In this document: positions 15,438 through 24,158 of the stretch, one piece after another
Layout of the letters: the number at the start of each line of letters is the position of its first letter
Numbering within the stretch: position 1 is the stretch's first letter
From: a virus
Virus record (IMG/VR): IMGVR_UViG_3300007609_000055
Location: 1 to 34,464 of that record
Length of the DNA stretch: 34,464 nt
Direction: 5' to 3' (one strand)
Position numbers and translations under genes: made by a program
Notes under the pieces: generated by a model
The model's database searches: none
Told to the model about the DNA's origin: nothing
What the model saw: the letters and a program-made list of their open reading frames with translations, nothing else

Positions 15438-15445
15438 TATTTATA
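15438..15445 (-). promoter_or_regulatory. T4-type late promoter (TATAAATA)
   Basis: Read on the minus strand, the octamer is exactly TATAAATA, the consensus of T4 late promoters recognised by a gp55-like sigma factor. It lies 37 bases upstream of ATG 15400, and its central TAA is the stop codon of the gene at 15441. A second AT-rich string (TATAATATA) follows, so the exact start point is uncertain. Confidence 0.75.
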
Positions 15446-16958
15446 CCTTTAGCACGCACTCGATTAATTTTTCCGATTCTTGGTTGCTTGATTCTAACGC
15501 AACTCCTACCAAGTATTCTGTAACTTCCGAAGTTGCTATTCCGCCTTGCCAGGCGTAAACTGGTTGTCCTTTCTTTACAATGCCCATAACTCTTACCGGA
15601 ACTCGTCCTTTAAGTCCAATTGCCTGTCCTTCGGATTCTGAGTTCATTAGATATGCCGGTTCTGCAGAAATAACACCGATTGGTATTCCGCCATCTGAGC
15701 ATTCTTCTGCTTCGTGGTCTATATGATCACAGATCATCATGACTGTTCCTACTGGGTATTCTTGATCAGTTGTATATTTTTCTGCCAAGTCTGCATATCT
15801 CGCCGATAATGCAGTACCAATAAACAGATTGGCTCTTAGGTTGCCTGAATTATCTCTTACTGCAACAGTATTATCGGTAGCCTCAATAGATCCTGCTCTA
15901 TTGTTTCCGCCAACAACTAATGCAGCAGCTTTTTCTGACAATCCTGTAAAGTTTGTAGCAAATACATTTGAAAAGGGAGATGCTGCATTACCAATTGTAA
16001 CTGTTTCTAACGAATAATTATTAGCATCGGCTTCATTTATATTAGTAACACCTGGCAGTAAAGCAGTTGGTGTAACACGCACTGTGTTTTTAACTCCACT
16101 TGCATCCTTTGCGCTAAAAAATATTGTGTCTCCGATTTCGTTACTGATTGCAATTTTGTTGTCTGTATTACTAGGAACAAATACTTGTAAGTCATTTGAA
16201 TCGCCGACCGAGAATCCTTCGTCTGGAAACTGAGCAGCATTGTCAAAGACCGTCGGAGTTCCTGGCTCAGAAATTACATACCTATCTGCATCTACACCGT
16301 TTAATTTTAATGAGTTACTGGATGTTCCCCAAAATATATGATCATTTGATGTGATCCCGCCAGTTGATGCTTGAGTATTTACTAAGGTTATACCCTTTTT
16401 AATTACATCAAACCCAGGAATTACATTTTCTGCATCTGTATTATCAATAGTAAATGCTTCATTAGATACTGTAAATACTACACTGTCGCTTATAACTGCT
16501 GTAATTACACTGCGAGAAGTTCCCTGGCTGTCTCGGATACTTCGAGATAGCATCTGTGTTACGCCTTCTCCTGCATCTTGAGGACCTATCAGTATAAAAT
16601 CTGTTCCGTTGTATGCATATAGCTGTTCGTTTGCATTGTCCCACCAAAAATCGCCTTCGGTTAGACCTGCAGGAGCATCAGGAGTTGTTTCAGCTCCGCC
16701 TGTTGTGCGCCACTTAACGCCATCATAAAATTTTAATTTACCAGTTGAGGAATCAAACCAAACCTGCCCGCTTATAGCTCTGGGTGGAGGATTGCTGCCT
16801 GCAAAATTTTCTAACAGATATAAGAAATTTTCGTTATGTATTTCGCCGTAACCAGCATAGTTTTTTCCAACAAAGTTCAAATCTGTAGTCTGGTCGATAG
16901 TACCATCTTCGACTACAGTAAGCAATGTTTTGTTATATCTATCTATCTGATATGCCAT
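15441..16958 (-). CDS. Tail fibre/adhesin-like protein with shared N-terminal module
   Basis: The 505-residue protein starts with the module shared by the genes at 18433, 20271 and 22127: (D)GTIDQTTDL, GKNYAGYGE, NENFLYLLENFA, GQVWFD, and a W-D-N...LY(A)YNGTDFILIGP ending near residue 130. The C-terminal part from about 385 (RYADLAEKYTTDQEYPVGTVM and a GVISAEPAYLMNS block with an EECSDGGI insert) is a form found at the end of many phage tail fibres. The middle has beta-rich low-complexity segments. A weak late-promoter variant lies upstream. The likely role is host recognition at the tail. The domain names are from memory. Confidence 0.8.
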   Translation of the reverse strand: MAYQIDRYNKTLLTVVEDGTIDQTTDLNFVGKNYAGYGEIHNENFLYLLENFAGSNPPPRAISGQVWFDSSTGKLKFYDGVKWRTTGGAETTPDAPAGLTEGDFWWDNANEQLYAYNGTDFILIGPQDAGEGVTQMLSRSIRDSQGTSRSVITAVISDSVVFTVSNEAFTIDNTDAENVIPGFDVIKKGITLVNTQASTGGITSNDHIFWGTSSNSLKLNGVDADRYVISEPGTPTVFDNAAQFPDEGFSVGDSNDLQVFVPSNTDNKIAISNEIGDTIFFSAKDASGVKNTVRVTPTALLPGVTNINEADANNYSLETVTIGNAASPFSNVFATNFTGLSEKAAALVVGGNNRAGSIEATDNTVAVRDNSGNLRANLFIGTALSARYADLAEKYTTDQEYPVGTVMMICDHIDHEAEECSDGGIPIGVISAEPAYLMNSESEGQAIGLKGRVPVRVMGIVKKGQPVYAWQGGIATSEVTEYLVGVALESSNQESEKLIECVLKV

Positions 16959-16983
16959 CTTGTTTAATTCCTATTAACTAATG

Positions 16984-16991
16984 TATTTAGT
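16984..16991 (-). promoter_or_regulatory. Weak late-promoter-like octamer (ACTAAATA)
   Basis: Read on the minus strand, ACTAAATA matches TATAAATA at six of eight positions. It lies 25 bases upstream of ATG 16958 and 5 bases after the stop of the upstream gene. This is the same position relative to the stop as the better site at 20258. It may be weak or not used. Confidence 0.35.
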
Positions 16992-16996
16992 TGTTT

Positions 16997-17452
16997 TTAC
17001 TGTAACTGCATTACGCAAGCCCAACGTCGTTCAAACGATTCTGCAGATACTTCGTGTAGTTCTTTAAGGCTAAAGCTTATTCCTTCACCTTTTTGCAAAA
17101 TCACGCTATCATTACCGATTTTTATACTGTTATTATCTGTAAGAGAATATGCAACAACAAATCCTGCAGATGGCAAATTTTGCCAGTAATCCATAATGTC
17201 TAAGAATCCTGATTCAGGAAATGTTATAAACCAGCCTACTACTGCTGTATTAATATGGTCTCCGAATGCATTTTTGAACGTATTTTTTTGTTGACGATTC
17301 CAGTCATACCATTTAGCATGAGTATACACACTCATAATTTCAGGTGCATTGACTCCTGGTCTAATATCATTCGATTTAAATTCTATTTCTTGCAGTAATG
17401 ACTCTAGCGAATCTATTGCATCGGCTGTTAACTGTGTTTCTATCTTATACAT
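16997..17452 (-). CDS. Oxygenase-like (double-stranded beta-helix?) protein, degenerate
   Basis: The 151-residue protein follows a clear 2OG-Fe(II) oxygenase gene with a 6-base gap. Its C-terminal half has the alternating strands of a double-stranded beta-helix fold and ends with LKELHEVS...FERRWACVMQL, where H133 and R142/R143 sit as the distal His and the 2-oxoglutarate-binding Arg would. The expected HxD is missing; the corresponding stretch reads SGFLDIMDYW. Either it is an inactive relative or a non-oxygenase with a similar fold, such as a cupin or virion protein. The ribosome-binding site is GAGAG. The call rests on fold-like pattern only. Confidence 0.45.
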   Translation of the reverse strand: MYKIETQLTADAIDSLESLLQEIEFKSNDIRPGVNAPEIMSVYTHAKWYDWNRQQKNTFKNAFGDHINTAVVGWFITFPESGFLDIMDYWQNLPSAGFVVAYSLTDNNSIKIGNDSVILQKGEGISFSLKELHEVSAESFERRWACVMQLQ

Positions 17453-17458
17453 ATTCTC

Positions 17459-17935
17459 TCACTCATATAAAAAAATTAATGAATATCTAACTTGTGTAGT
17501 TGAAGGCACCGAATGTATTGGTCCAATTCCTTCGATTAATACACCCTGACCTGCTTCATCTCTAATAAACTGGTCAGTTTCATCTATTAACAATCCATCA
17601 TTACTCGTCTGTAAAGACACTACTAAATTTCTTCTAAAGTCATGTCTGTCCCTATGCGGGCCTATATAGTCTCCAGGCTGATATTTGTTAATTGCTATTT
17701 CTGACAAGAAAAAATCTCGGTAAACTGGTGCAATCTTTTTAAAATACTCTCGGAGTTCTTTTGGCATTTGTACATGATTACAATATTCGTAACTACAAGT
17801 CGAATCTTTAATTGCACGCCCCGGTTGCAATTCTGTTCTCTTGATCCACCTGGGCTCGTCTATTGACTCTACTAAAGACCGTATTTCGTCAATCGTGTCT
17901 GTATCGTAAACTTTATATACTTGTAAATTGTCCAT
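17459..17935 (-). CDS. 2OG-Fe(II) oxygenase superfamily protein
   Basis: The 158-residue protein has the metal triad HxD...H: H94-R-D96 in GDYIGPHRDRHD and H141 in GPIHSVPS, followed by R150 (QVRYSLIF), which would bind 2-oxoglutarate. Spacing (about 45 residues from HxD to the distal His, then 9 to the Arg) fits prolyl-4-hydroxylase-type enzymes. Such oxygenases are frequent in marine T4-like phages, often near tail genes, and may hydroxylate protein side chains; the target is unknown. The start overlaps the gene at 17913 by 23 bases, and AGG lies 7 bases upstream. With the degenerate neighbour it may form a pair. Confidence 0.8.
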   Translation of the reverse strand: MDNLQVYKVYDTDTIDEIRSLVESIDEPRWIKRTELQPGRAIKDSTCSYEYCNHVQMPKELREYFKKIAPVYRDFFLSEIAINKYQPGDYIGPHRDRHDFRRNLVVSLQTSNDGLLIDETDQFIRDEAGQGVLIEGIGPIHSVPSTTQVRYSLIFLYE

Positions 17936-18431
17936 TGTATGCCTGGATACTTCCTTCGTATTTTTTCTCTATTAGTTCATCTAGCTCTTCTGTGCTCTTA
18001 TAGTCATAATCTGGATTATTTGCGTAAAATTCTTTGCGTATCTTATTGGTTCGTTTTATTTCATTTATAAAATCGTTCATTTCTTTTAATTCTTCTGATT
18101 CTATATTTGCAGTATCTGCAAGTTTCTCAAGCACAGACCCTAGTACACTTAACTGTCTTTCAATAGGATACTCTTTAACAATTTTATTTCGAGCAAGCTC
18201 GTTGAGCATGTCTTCATTTATTTCCAGCGAGCCTTCATGAATGTTAACTATTTCAAAATTATCGTAAGTGCCTACAAGTGTTTCATTGTACGGATCTATT
18301 GAAATTTCTTTATAATCGTAGAAATCATGATTAAGTAATGAAACGTCGTCAACCATACCTAGCACTGTAATAAAAGTGCCGTTAAGTTTATTAAATTGTG
18401 CTAGTGATTGTACTCTTTCAATTTCTAACAT
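17913..18431 (-). CDS. Hypothetical protein, possible tail fibre assembly protein
   Basis: The 172-residue protein lies just after a tail fibre-like gene, with a 1-base gap. ATG 18431 is preferred because GGAGG lies 5-6 bases upstream; the TTG at 18443 would overlap that site. The N-terminal half is beta-rich, and the C-terminal half is a charged helical region (IERQLSVLGSVLEKLADT, then NNPDYDYKSTEELDELIEKKYEG). This arrangement and position resemble tail fibre chaperones, but there is no specific sequence match that I can name. It could equally be a small virion protein. Confidence 0.55.
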   Translation of the reverse strand: MLEIERVQSLAQFNKLNGTFITVLGMVDDVSLLNHDFYDYKEISIDPYNETLVGTYDNFEIVNIHEGSLEINEDMLNELARNKIVKEYPIERQLSVLGSVLEKLADTANIESEELKEMNDFINEIKRTNKIRKEFYANNPDYDYKSTEELDELIEKKYEGSIQAYNGQFTSI

Positions 18432-18432
18432 G

Positions 18433-20235
18433 TTATCCTCCAATGTTTATCCAAGAATTAGCGCCTACTTTTTTGATTGTTCTTCTGTATCTATCTGAAA
18501 TCGTCACCGAACCACCGTTTGAATTTGCTGGCCTATGATAAACACGTTCTTCCCAAAAAGAAACTCTAGTATTGATCGGAAAATGTCGATAAGTTGCTGC
18601 TACATTAGCAAATGTAGTTGCTCCTGCCCAAAATGGGTCAGACTGTGCTACTAGTGTATCAACATATGTTTTAGTTGCCGCATGAAAAGCGTGTGTAGGA
18701 TTGGCATGCAGTGTAATAAATCCGCTGACCGATCCGCCGGTTTTTCTAAAAAATGCATTTTGGTTTACGCCGCCAACTGTGTTAGCATTGTTAGCGTTAG
18801 CTGCCGTATCAGCTTGGAAGGCTGCAACAGCTTTGCCGTCAACTTCTAAAAAGTCAGTGCTATTAAGACCGTCTAGTGTATCGGCGTTTAATCCTGAGCC
18901 AGGGCCATCGTTGCCCGCGTGCCAAACAGTATTTCCTCTGTAAGTTAATCCGTTAGTAACATTACTAGGGTCTAACTTCATTATCTCAGTGGAGTCCGTG
19001 CTGCCACTAAGTTTTATGGTCCATAAAAAGAATTCGTTTCCGTTATCAGTTGTTTGGAATTCTAGTCTGCTGTTATTATCTGAATCATCAACGTTATAAA
19101 ACCTAATGCTTGCGCCGTCGGTGTTTCTAGTCCAAGATATTCCTTCTGCATCGTCTACAAACTGTATGTCACCAGTCATTATTCCGCCGGATCTTTGCAA
19201 AAATGCTGTGCTATCTAACCCGTCTAGTAATTCCGAGTCAACAGCTTTGGCATTTACCTTTAAAAAGTCTGTGTGATCAAATCCGTCTAGTAGATCAGCG
19301 TTTAATCCGCTGCCAGAGCCTTGGTTGCCTTCGTGCCAAACAGTATTTCCTAGATAAGTTAACCCTAAAGAACCGGTGTTAGGATTGATTTTAAGCGTTT
19401 CTGTTGAGCCAGCTGTAAATACTACATTGTCGTCGCTTCTAGTAGTAAACTCTAGGTTATTATTGCCTTTAATGGCAATATCACCGTCGAACCAGTTTAC
19501 TCCTGTGTTAGAATTGCTAAAGAAAAACTCGCCAGTTAGGCTTGTATTCTGATCGCTTCTTAAAAACTGACTGCTAGTTAAACCGTCTACTAACTCTGAG
19601 TTGCTAGCTGTTCCCCAAAACCATGTGTTTGGAGGGTTTGTAACTCCGTCTGACGACGTAGTATCTACTAAAGTGATACCTTTTTTAATCGTAGAAAATC
19701 CTTCAATAGGTGTTTCAGAACTTAGAGTAAATTCGAATTCGCTGATCACAAATTGAGTTTTGTCGTTTATTATAGCTTGTACAATTGGTCTATCATTGTC
19801 TATAGTGTCTTTTACTGTAGCACTGACCATTCTAGTAGTGTTTTCGCCAGCTTTTTCTGGTCCAATTAACTCGTACTCTGTACCGTTAAAAGTATATAAT
19901 TGTTTATTAGTAGAATCCCACCAACTATCGCCCTCTCTTAATCCGTTCGGAGCAGAAGTTGATACTTGGGTAACTCCTAGTGTTTTCCAAATTGCACTAT
20001 CATATACTTTGATTTTTCTATTCGCAGTATCATACCAAAGTTGCCCTCTTAAAGGCTTTGGTGTTGGATTACCGCCTGCAAAATTTTCAAGTAAAAACAG
20101 GAAATTTTCATTTTGTATTTCACCGTATCCGGCAAAATTTTTACCTACAAACTGCAAGTCTGTGGTTCTGTCTATAGTTCCATCTTCAACCGAAGCTAAA
20201 AATGATCTATCAAATTTGTTAATAGTATACGCCAT
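18433..20235 (-). CDS. Tail fibre-like protein with LDG repeats
   Basis: The 600-residue protein has the shared N-terminal module (DGTIDRTTDL, GKNFAGYGE, NENFLFLLENFA, GQLWYD, WWDSTNKQLYTFNG). From about residue 220 it contains repeats of the form LLDGxxxTxFL: near 220 (VDGLTSSQFL), 320 (LDGFDHTDFL), 340 (LDGLDSTAFL) and 460 (LDGLNSTDFL). Two copies are preceded by a longer unit NTVWHxGN...GLNAD. These repeats are common in long tail fibres and adhesins and probably form a trimeric shaft. Near 530 there is a TKTYVDTLV segment. The C-terminal 70 residues (WEERVYHRPANS, then KKVGANSWINIGG) may be the receptor-binding tip. A GATAAATA late promoter lies upstream. Confidence 0.82.
   Translation of the reverse strand: MAYTINKFDRSFLASVEDGTIDRTTDLQFVGKNFAGYGEIQNENFLFLLENFAGGNPTPKPLRGQLWYDTANRKIKVYDSAIWKTLGVTQVSTSAPNGLREGDSWWDSTNKQLYTFNGTEYELIGPEKAGENTTRMVSATVKDTIDNDRPIVQAIINDKTQFVISEFEFTLSSETPIEGFSTIKKGITLVDTTSSDGVTNPPNTWFWGTASNSELVDGLTSSQFLRSDQNTSLTGEFFFSNSNTGVNWFDGDIAIKGNNNLEFTTRSDDNVVFTAGSTETLKINPNTGSLGLTYLGNTVWHEGNQGSGSGLNADLLDGFDHTDFLKVNAKAVDSELLDGLDSTAFLQRSGGIMTGDIQFVDDAEGISWTRNTDGASIRFYNVDDSDNNSRLEFQTTDNGNEFFLWTIKLSGSTDSTEIMKLDPSNVTNGLTYRGNTVWHAGNDGPGSGLNADTLDGLNSTDFLEVDGKAVAAFQADTAANANNANTVGGVNQNAFFRKTGGSVSGFITLHANPTHAFHAATKTYVDTLVAQSDPFWAGATTFANVAATYRHFPINTRVSFWEERVYHRPANSNGGSVTISDRYRRTIKKVGANSWINIGG
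18840..19366 (-). repeat. Two long in-gene repeats in the tail fibre-like gene
   Basis: About 18840-18950 and 19255-19366 encode the same unit (NTVWHxGN, G.GSGLNAD, LDG). On the plus strand they share TGCCAAACAGTATTTCC. They are separated by roughly 300 bases of unrelated sequence. They could recombine and shorten or lengthen the fibre. Confidence 0.7.
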
Positions 20236-20257
20236 TCTCTAACCCTACTGTATATGA

Positions 20258-20265
20258 TATTTATC
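20258..20265 (-). promoter_or_regulatory. T4-type late promoter (GATAAATA)
   Basis: Read on the minus strand, GATAAATA matches the T4 late consensus at seven of eight positions. It lies 22 bases upstream of ATG 20235 and 5 bases after the stop codon of the gene at 20271. The same octamer recurs at 24793. Confidence 0.65.
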
Positions 20266-20270
20266 GCATA

Positions 20271-22127
20271 TCAGGATGTACTTATCCAAGTCCAAGACCC
20301 TCCAGAAACTCTAAATATCATTGTTAATCTATCAGGTGTAAATGATGCTGTACCCGACACTGTGTCAAAATTGATGTCCTGAACAACAGATACTGCTGAG
20401 CTGTCGTCCGAAATCACGCTTATATAACTCTTGTTGGCTGCTCCTTGTACATCGAAACCTGCCAAGTTGGAACTTACATATGATGTACAATGTATTCTAG
20501 CTTCGACATTGTTTGCTTTTCTTGATGCAGGAGAAATACTTTCTAAAATTGCAAGTACATCGGTGTATGGATTTCCTTCCGAAGGAGTATTCAACCCTGT
20601 TATGTCCAAGGTTAATGCAACTGGTTCTAAACTAAGTTGTGTATCTACATACAGTTTTGTTGCAACATCCTGATCATCAACTGGATCTAATACATCCTTT
20701 ATTCTAGAATTACTAAATGTTACATCTCCAGTAGCATCCACAGTTAATCCTGTGCTCACTGTTATCGCACTTCCGTTAATATTAACATTATCAACATTAA
20801 GTTCAGTTAGTGTTCCAATACTAGAAAGACCATTAGCAGTAGTAACAGTCGGTCCCAACTCTGTTCTGCTTAATACTAGTTGGTTATTAATTTTAAACTC
20901 ATAATCTAGGTCTAAATTAACATCCTGATTAAAATTCCAAGCATCGTTTGAAGTTAACCATGTAATATTCTTATCACCGTCAGATGATTTTAAAGTTAAT
21001 CCGCCTCCGTCTGCAATTGAATCGTTGCCTGCTGCTGAACCATTAGACAATGATAGTTCGATATTTTTGTCTTCTACTTGAAGAGTTGCTATATCAAGAT
21101 AAGTTGCATTTCCATTAACTGTTAAATCACCGTCAATGATAGCATTTCCTGTAGTTCTAAAATCGCCTGTTAAATCCAATGTATATTGAGGAGCGGTATT
21201 GTACATACCAATTCTTCCATTACTTGAATTAATAAAAACAGGATTAGTAAACTGGTTACCGATTCTAGTTCTTAAGGAAATATTTGTTCCGCTTTGTTGT
21301 GTTTCTAGTGTTGTAGTAGTTCCTACAATTTTAAGTGCAGCATATTCTGTATCTCCAATACCAACACTTAATCCAGCACTATTTTTAATAGAAATACTTC
21401 CTGTAGTTGCACCGTTTGCATCTGAAGGAAGAAAGTTTGCGCTGGTTTTAGCATTTCCTTGGGCGTCTACTAGTGCTCTAGCATTAGCAGCAGTTCCTTG
21501 GTACCAAAAAGACCTATCAACAAAATTAAATCCTTTTAATACAAGCTGGCGTGGCGGAAAAAAAGAATCATCTGGATCATCAGGGTATCCAGGAACTTTG
21601 TTGTCGCCGCTAAGTCTAAATTCTTCTTTTGCGATAATTCCAAAAAGTGTTCCTCCTACCCAAATTTTGAGAATAACACGTTCTCTAGCAGAGATGTCGA
21701 TCACCGATGCAACTTCGAATCCGGTTTGTCCTTGCCCGCTGTCATAATCGGGACCAACTAACACTAAATCAGTTCCATCAAAGAAATACATTTTATTGTT
21801 TAGGTTATCAATCCAAATATCTCCAGCTACCATATTAGGTCTACTAGAGCTAACTATTGGGCCGCCTGATGTTCTAAATGTTGTTCCGTCATATAGTTTT
21901 AAACGTTGATCACTAGTATCATACCATAGCTGACCTATAAGAGGATTCGATGGTGCGCCAGTGCTAGCAAAGTTCTCTAGCATCTTAACTAAGTTTTCGT
22001 TAAAAGCTTCACCGAATCCTTTATAATTTCTTCCAATAAGAGTTATATCAGTAGTAGTGACATCGAGTTGCCCGTCCGCTAGTTCTATTAACAACTCACC
22101 ATCAGTTTTGTTTAGTTTATAACTCAT
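20271..22127 (-). CDS. Tail fibre/adhesin-like protein with shared N-terminal module
   Basis: The 618-residue protein shares the module (DGQLDVTTTDI, GRNYKGFGE, NENLVKMLENFA, GQLWYD, DIWIDNLNNKMYFFDGTDLVLVGP). The middle, near 310-350, has GDFRTTGNAIIDGDLTVNG, a beta-helix-like pattern of fibre shafts, and near 490 DVATKLYVDTQLS. The C-terminal 120 residues (SPASRKANNVEARIHCTSYVSS and on) form a globular beta-rich end unlike those of its paralogues. The ATG shares its A with the stop of the gene at 22127, and TAGGAG lies upstream, so translation is coupled. Confidence 0.8.
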   Translation of the reverse strand: MSYKLNKTDGELLIELADGQLDVTTTDITLIGRNYKGFGEAFNENLVKMLENFASTGAPSNPLIGQLWYDTSDQRLKLYDGTTFRTSGGPIVSSSRPNMVAGDIWIDNLNNKMYFFDGTDLVLVGPDYDSGQGQTGFEVASVIDISARERVILKIWVGGTLFGIIAKEEFRLSGDNKVPGYPDDPDDSFFPPRQLVLKGFNFVDRSFWYQGTAANARALVDAQGNAKTSANFLPSDANGATTGSISIKNSAGLSVGIGDTEYAALKIVGTTTTLETQQSGTNISLRTRIGNQFTNPVFINSSNGRIGMYNTAPQYTLDLTGDFRTTGNAIIDGDLTVNGNATYLDIATLQVEDKNIELSLSNGSAAGNDSIADGGGLTLKSSDGDKNITWLTSNDAWNFNQDVNLDLDYEFKINNQLVLSRTELGPTVTTANGLSSIGTLTELNVDNVNINGSAITVSTGLTVDATGDVTFSNSRIKDVLDPVDDQDVATKLYVDTQLSLEPVALTLDITGLNTPSEGNPYTDVLAILESISPASRKANNVEARIHCTSYVSSNLAGFDVQGAANKSYISVISDDSSAVSVVQDINFDTVSGTASFTPDRLTMIFRVSGGSWTWISTS

Positions 22128-24154
22128 TATGTTAGGCTCCTACCAGTGTATATGATATAAGTTAATGACAGTGTTGGGTTCATTATGTTTAGAGCGTCAC
22201 CCAGTGCGCCTTCATTAATAACGCCTCCGCTGTTCGGTAAGGCTTGTCCGTTACCTAAACCTGTTGGAGAATCATATACAATTGCTTCTGAGTCGCTTGG
22301 TGTGCCAGAAATATCTCTAATACCAAAATATTGATCTCCGCTGTCGCCGCGCATATTATGCTTGTGTTCTGGAAGATTTGCAACTTCAATATTTCTAGTT
22401 TCCGAGCCGCCGATTTGACCAACACCGTCTGCATAGTCGGCTTCGACAACGTCGGCACTAACGCCTCCCATATTGTCTGTGCCTAAAGGAAGTCTTCCTC
22501 TTAGATCCGGAACTTTAAAGAAACCGGATGTTACAGTTGTTCTTGCTCCGAAATTAAAGCCAATAACATTAAATAGTTCGGTAAAATCAGAAATTCTATG
22601 TTCTGTACCATCGCACAATAACCAACCCAACGGCGCAGTTGTTCCTCCATAAGGCAAAATAACTCCTGGAGGATTTGTTGGCACTGCATTCAAAAGATTT
22701 CTTCTGGAAATACGGAAAATACCAGTTGTACCCGTAGTCCTGTTTATAAGGACTTCGTCGTCGATCTGGGTTGTTGATGTAATATCTTTAGATGCAATAA
22801 ACTGATTCGAAATTTGAGTATTGAATATCTTTAAAGAGCCGCCTGTTTGTCCGTCAAAGGTAACATCGTCTGCTTCTACGTCTCCTGCAATTCTAAATGT
22901 ACTTGCTGAAGTTAGTCTATTTGCACTGCCTGCAACTCCAGAAACCGTACCATTTACATTACCTGTTAGGTTACCGATAAACGTAGTTGAGTAAACATTC
23001 TGCCATTTTGCCGTCGGAGATCCTAAGTTTTTAGTATTATTTCCATCCGGAACAGTATTACTCAGTGTTGTTAATCCGTTAATTTGCAAATCTGCACCTA
23101 CATTTAGATTTTTTGCAACTCCTATTCCACCTTTAGTTACAAGGCTTCCTGTTCCAATTGTAGAACTATCTGCTACACCGTTAATAAAGATATTAGAATC
23201 TGTTTGAATATTTCCTACAACATCAAGTGCTTCGTCCGGCGCTTCGTTGTTAACGCCTATTCTTAATGCACTGTCTACCCTTAATACTGTTCTAGTTCTT
23301 CCTTGATTTCTGACACGTACATCAATATTAGAACCTTCAACTTGGTGTTGAATAATTCCCGCTTGACCTTCTACTGCAACATTTAACGCTGCATCAGTTC
23401 CGACAGTCAATCCTGTGTTATTTTGAATATTCAAAGGAAACAGTGTTGTACTTGTAGTGTCGCTTCTTAAAAAGTTTCCAGCTAATACAGTTTCGTTGCT
23501 AACAATAAGTGCTTCTGCTTTTTCCGATGTTCCTATAAATTTAGGAGCACCGTCTCCTGATATGTCTCGATTACTTAAATTTATTCCTGACTTAATTGTT
23601 GTAAATCCAGGAATAACTGCTTTTGGAATAAATTCGTTATTTGATATAATCGCAACAGGCTGAGCTTGAACTTCTACTAGTATGGCTGTATAATCAACAT
23701 TGTCTGCCCCTGTAATAGTAATCGGGGAAGCTCCTGTAGACAGTCCATCGCTAAAATTCGGACCTACTAATACCCAGCCAGATCCAGAGTTAAGATAAAG
23801 TTGTTGATTATCTGTATCTACCCAAAGATCACCAGTTTGCGAAAATGCAACATCTGGTTCGGCAGCTCCTTTGTTAAGGCCTCCGGACGGAATCCAAGTT
23901 GTACCATCATATACTTTTAACTGTTCAGCGTTAGGAGTAGTGTCATACCATAATTGACCCTCTACTGGTCTCGCTGGCTCGGTTGCGCTTGCAAAATTTT
24001 CTAGTAAGTGAAGAAAATTTTCTCCTATCGATGGACCGTATGCTGTTGCATTCCTTCCCGGGATCTTTAATGTAGTTTCAGTGTTGACTGTATTGTCTTC
24101 AACAACTATCGTACCTTTGTTTGCTTGATCCGTATAGGGTATACTGTATGCCAT
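22127..24154 (-). CDS. Tail fibre-like protein with C-terminal Tail Collar domain
   Basis: The 675-residue protein begins with the shared module in its most diverged form (VEDNTVNTETTLKIPG, NATAYGPSIGENFLHLLENFA, GQLWYD, DLWVDTDNQQLYLNSG). Near residues 490-560 it has the phage Tail Collar domain: PPGVILPYGG, PLGWLLCDGT, FFKVPDLRGRLPLG. This is followed near 595 by NLPEHKHNM, as in T4 gp12-like and other short tail fibres, where His residues bind metal. Between module and collar are beta-rich repeats (SNIFINGVAD, LNVGADLQINGLT). The ribosome-binding site is GAGGGG, with a 4-base gap to the gene upstream. A host-binding short tail fibre is the best reading. Confidence 0.87.
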   Translation of the reverse strand: MAYSIPYTDQANKGTIVVEDNTVNTETTLKIPGRNATAYGPSIGENFLHLLENFASATEPARPVEGQLWYDTTPNAEQLKVYDGTTWIPSGGLNKGAAEPDVAFSQTGDLWVDTDNQQLYLNSGSGWVLVGPNFSDGLSTGASPITITGADNVDYTAILVEVQAQPVAIISNNEFIPKAVIPGFTTIKSGINLSNRDISGDGAPKFIGTSEKAEALIVSNETVLAGNFLRSDTTSTTLFPLNIQNNTGLTVGTDAALNVAVEGQAGIIQHQVEGSNIDVRVRNQGRTRTVLRVDSALRIGVNNEAPDEALDVVGNIQTDSNIFINGVADSSTIGTGSLVTKGGIGVAKNLNVGADLQINGLTTLSNTVPDGNNTKNLGSPTAKWQNVYSTTFIGNLTGNVNGTVSGVAGSANRLTSASTFRIAGDVEADDVTFDGQTGGSLKIFNTQISNQFIASKDITSTTQIDDEVLINRTTGTTGIFRISRRNLLNAVPTNPPGVILPYGGTTAPLGWLLCDGTEHRISDFTELFNVIGFNFGARTTVTSGFFKVPDLRGRLPLGTDNMGGVSADVVEADYADGVGQIGGSETRNIEVANLPEHKHNMRGDSGDQYFGIRDISGTPSDSEAIVYDSPTGLGNGQALPNSGGVINEGALGDALNIMNPTLSLTYIIYTGRSLT

Positions 24155-24158
24155 TTAA

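Noticed and set aside
22255-22458. 67-codon minus-strand frame inside the Tail Collar gene
   Set aside because: It overlaps the collar domain in another frame, has no supporting site and shows no domain; it is a shadow frame.
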